Below are positions 27,086 to 27,447 of a stretch of DNA of 27,447 nt, piece by piece. A program made the translations under genes and the position numbers. The first letter of the stretch is position 1, and each line of letters starts with the position of its first letter. The DNA comes from Euprymna scolopes. Lineage: Eukaryota; Mollusca; Cephalopoda; Sepiida; Sepiolidae. The notes below the pieces were generated by a model. That model was not told where the DNA came from, did no database searches, and worked only from the letters and a program-made list of their open reading frames with translations. The stretch lies in the NCBI GenBank assembly GCA_024364805.1, contig CM044500.1, positions 40,678,120 through 40,705,566 of the forward strand. Reading direction: 5' to 3'.

Positions 27086-27447
27086 CTTTCTACACTATTG
27101 GGACGAAATTTCAGAAATTGTAATACTGAATTTCACATGAAAACAATGGTGTCTCGTATTTTTAAGATGATTATATCAAAAAATTATGAAAATCGATAAG
27201 GTAGAAATTTATTTATTAAATTAAAATAGAATTTGATGAAAATGATCGTAATACACAGGAAAGTTCAAAAGGGAGGTCATTTTCCACTTCAATTTTAAAA
27301 AAGATGGCAGCAATTTTTCGGCTGCTAACACGATTAAAGTTGTTTTGTTTTTTTTAATAATTCAGTAATATTCAGGTAATGCATAATTTGGAAGCTACCA
27401 TTATAACATTAGAATTGACAAAAAATATCAGTAGAAACCATTGTTTT
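27086..27447. other. AT-rich DNA, nothing recognised
   Basis: No coding frame and no repeat match to the end of the window. Confidence 0.4.

Noticed and set aside
1-27447. CRISPR arrays, operons or a bacterial-type gene cluster
   Set aside because: No regularly spaced identical repeats, no dense coding, and every recognisable protein is from an animal transposon.

Overview
This is animal (metazoan) DNA: AT-rich and intron/intergenic in texture, full of decayed transposons, with no operons or bacterial signals. The 5S-like sequences fit the mollusc form of 5S rRNA, and the mixture of RTE-like LINEs, Jockey/CR1-group LINEs, mariners and tRNA-derived SINEs suggests a mollusc, most likely a coleoid cephalopod. 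The lineage call is inference from texture and memory, not a search. I found no convincing host protein-coding gene. Almost every open frame is a transposon remnant, a simple repeat read as protein, or chance. Positions 13721-14244 are an assembly gap of 524 N.

Layout. 1-2000: three tandem units of a ~120 bp repeat, a 5S rRNA-like segment, a 240 bp foldback, the 3' coding end of a LINE, and a dispersed 'GTTATGTTTT' repeat. 2400-4600: LINE 3' tails, short repeats sharing a CTGAAGAA / GAAACG pattern, an RTE-like fragment and a tRNA-derived SINE. 4950-7750: a lone copy of the 120 bp unit, paired dispersed repeats and two possible Helitron 3' ends. 8090-8760: a GT/GA simple-repeat block. 9780-12550: more dispersed repeats and a 59 bp minisatellite. 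13395-15160: repeats, a second SINE copy and a second 5S-like segment. 15163-17890: the longest element, a broken Jockey/CR1-group LINE with an internal deletion. 18057-18745: the 5' half of a mariner. 19790-20575: another 120 bp unit, a third 5S-like segment with a small insertion, and another LINE end. 21330-22010: a long purine-rich tract. 22330-22768: the 3' half of a different mariner. 24066-25135: an RTE-like fragment joined to a U2 snRNA-like sequence and a cluster of strong palindromes. 25140-27447: mostly AT-rich DNA with one repeat pair.

Most notable points. (1) At 24720-24845 (minus strand) there is a U2 snRNA-like sequence. Its branch-site recognition region is intact, stem I still pairs with different bases, it has two further perfect hairpins, and it has an Sm-like site. 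Direct repeats bracket it and it abuts an RTE-like LINE. (2) 5S rRNA-like modules lie just downstream of the RT C-terminus of a LINE in two places. A third 5S-like copy shares the same upstream flank, which suggests that the 5S module moves as part of a composite element. These are repeat-biology leads. I see no defence, biosynthetic or other gene system here.
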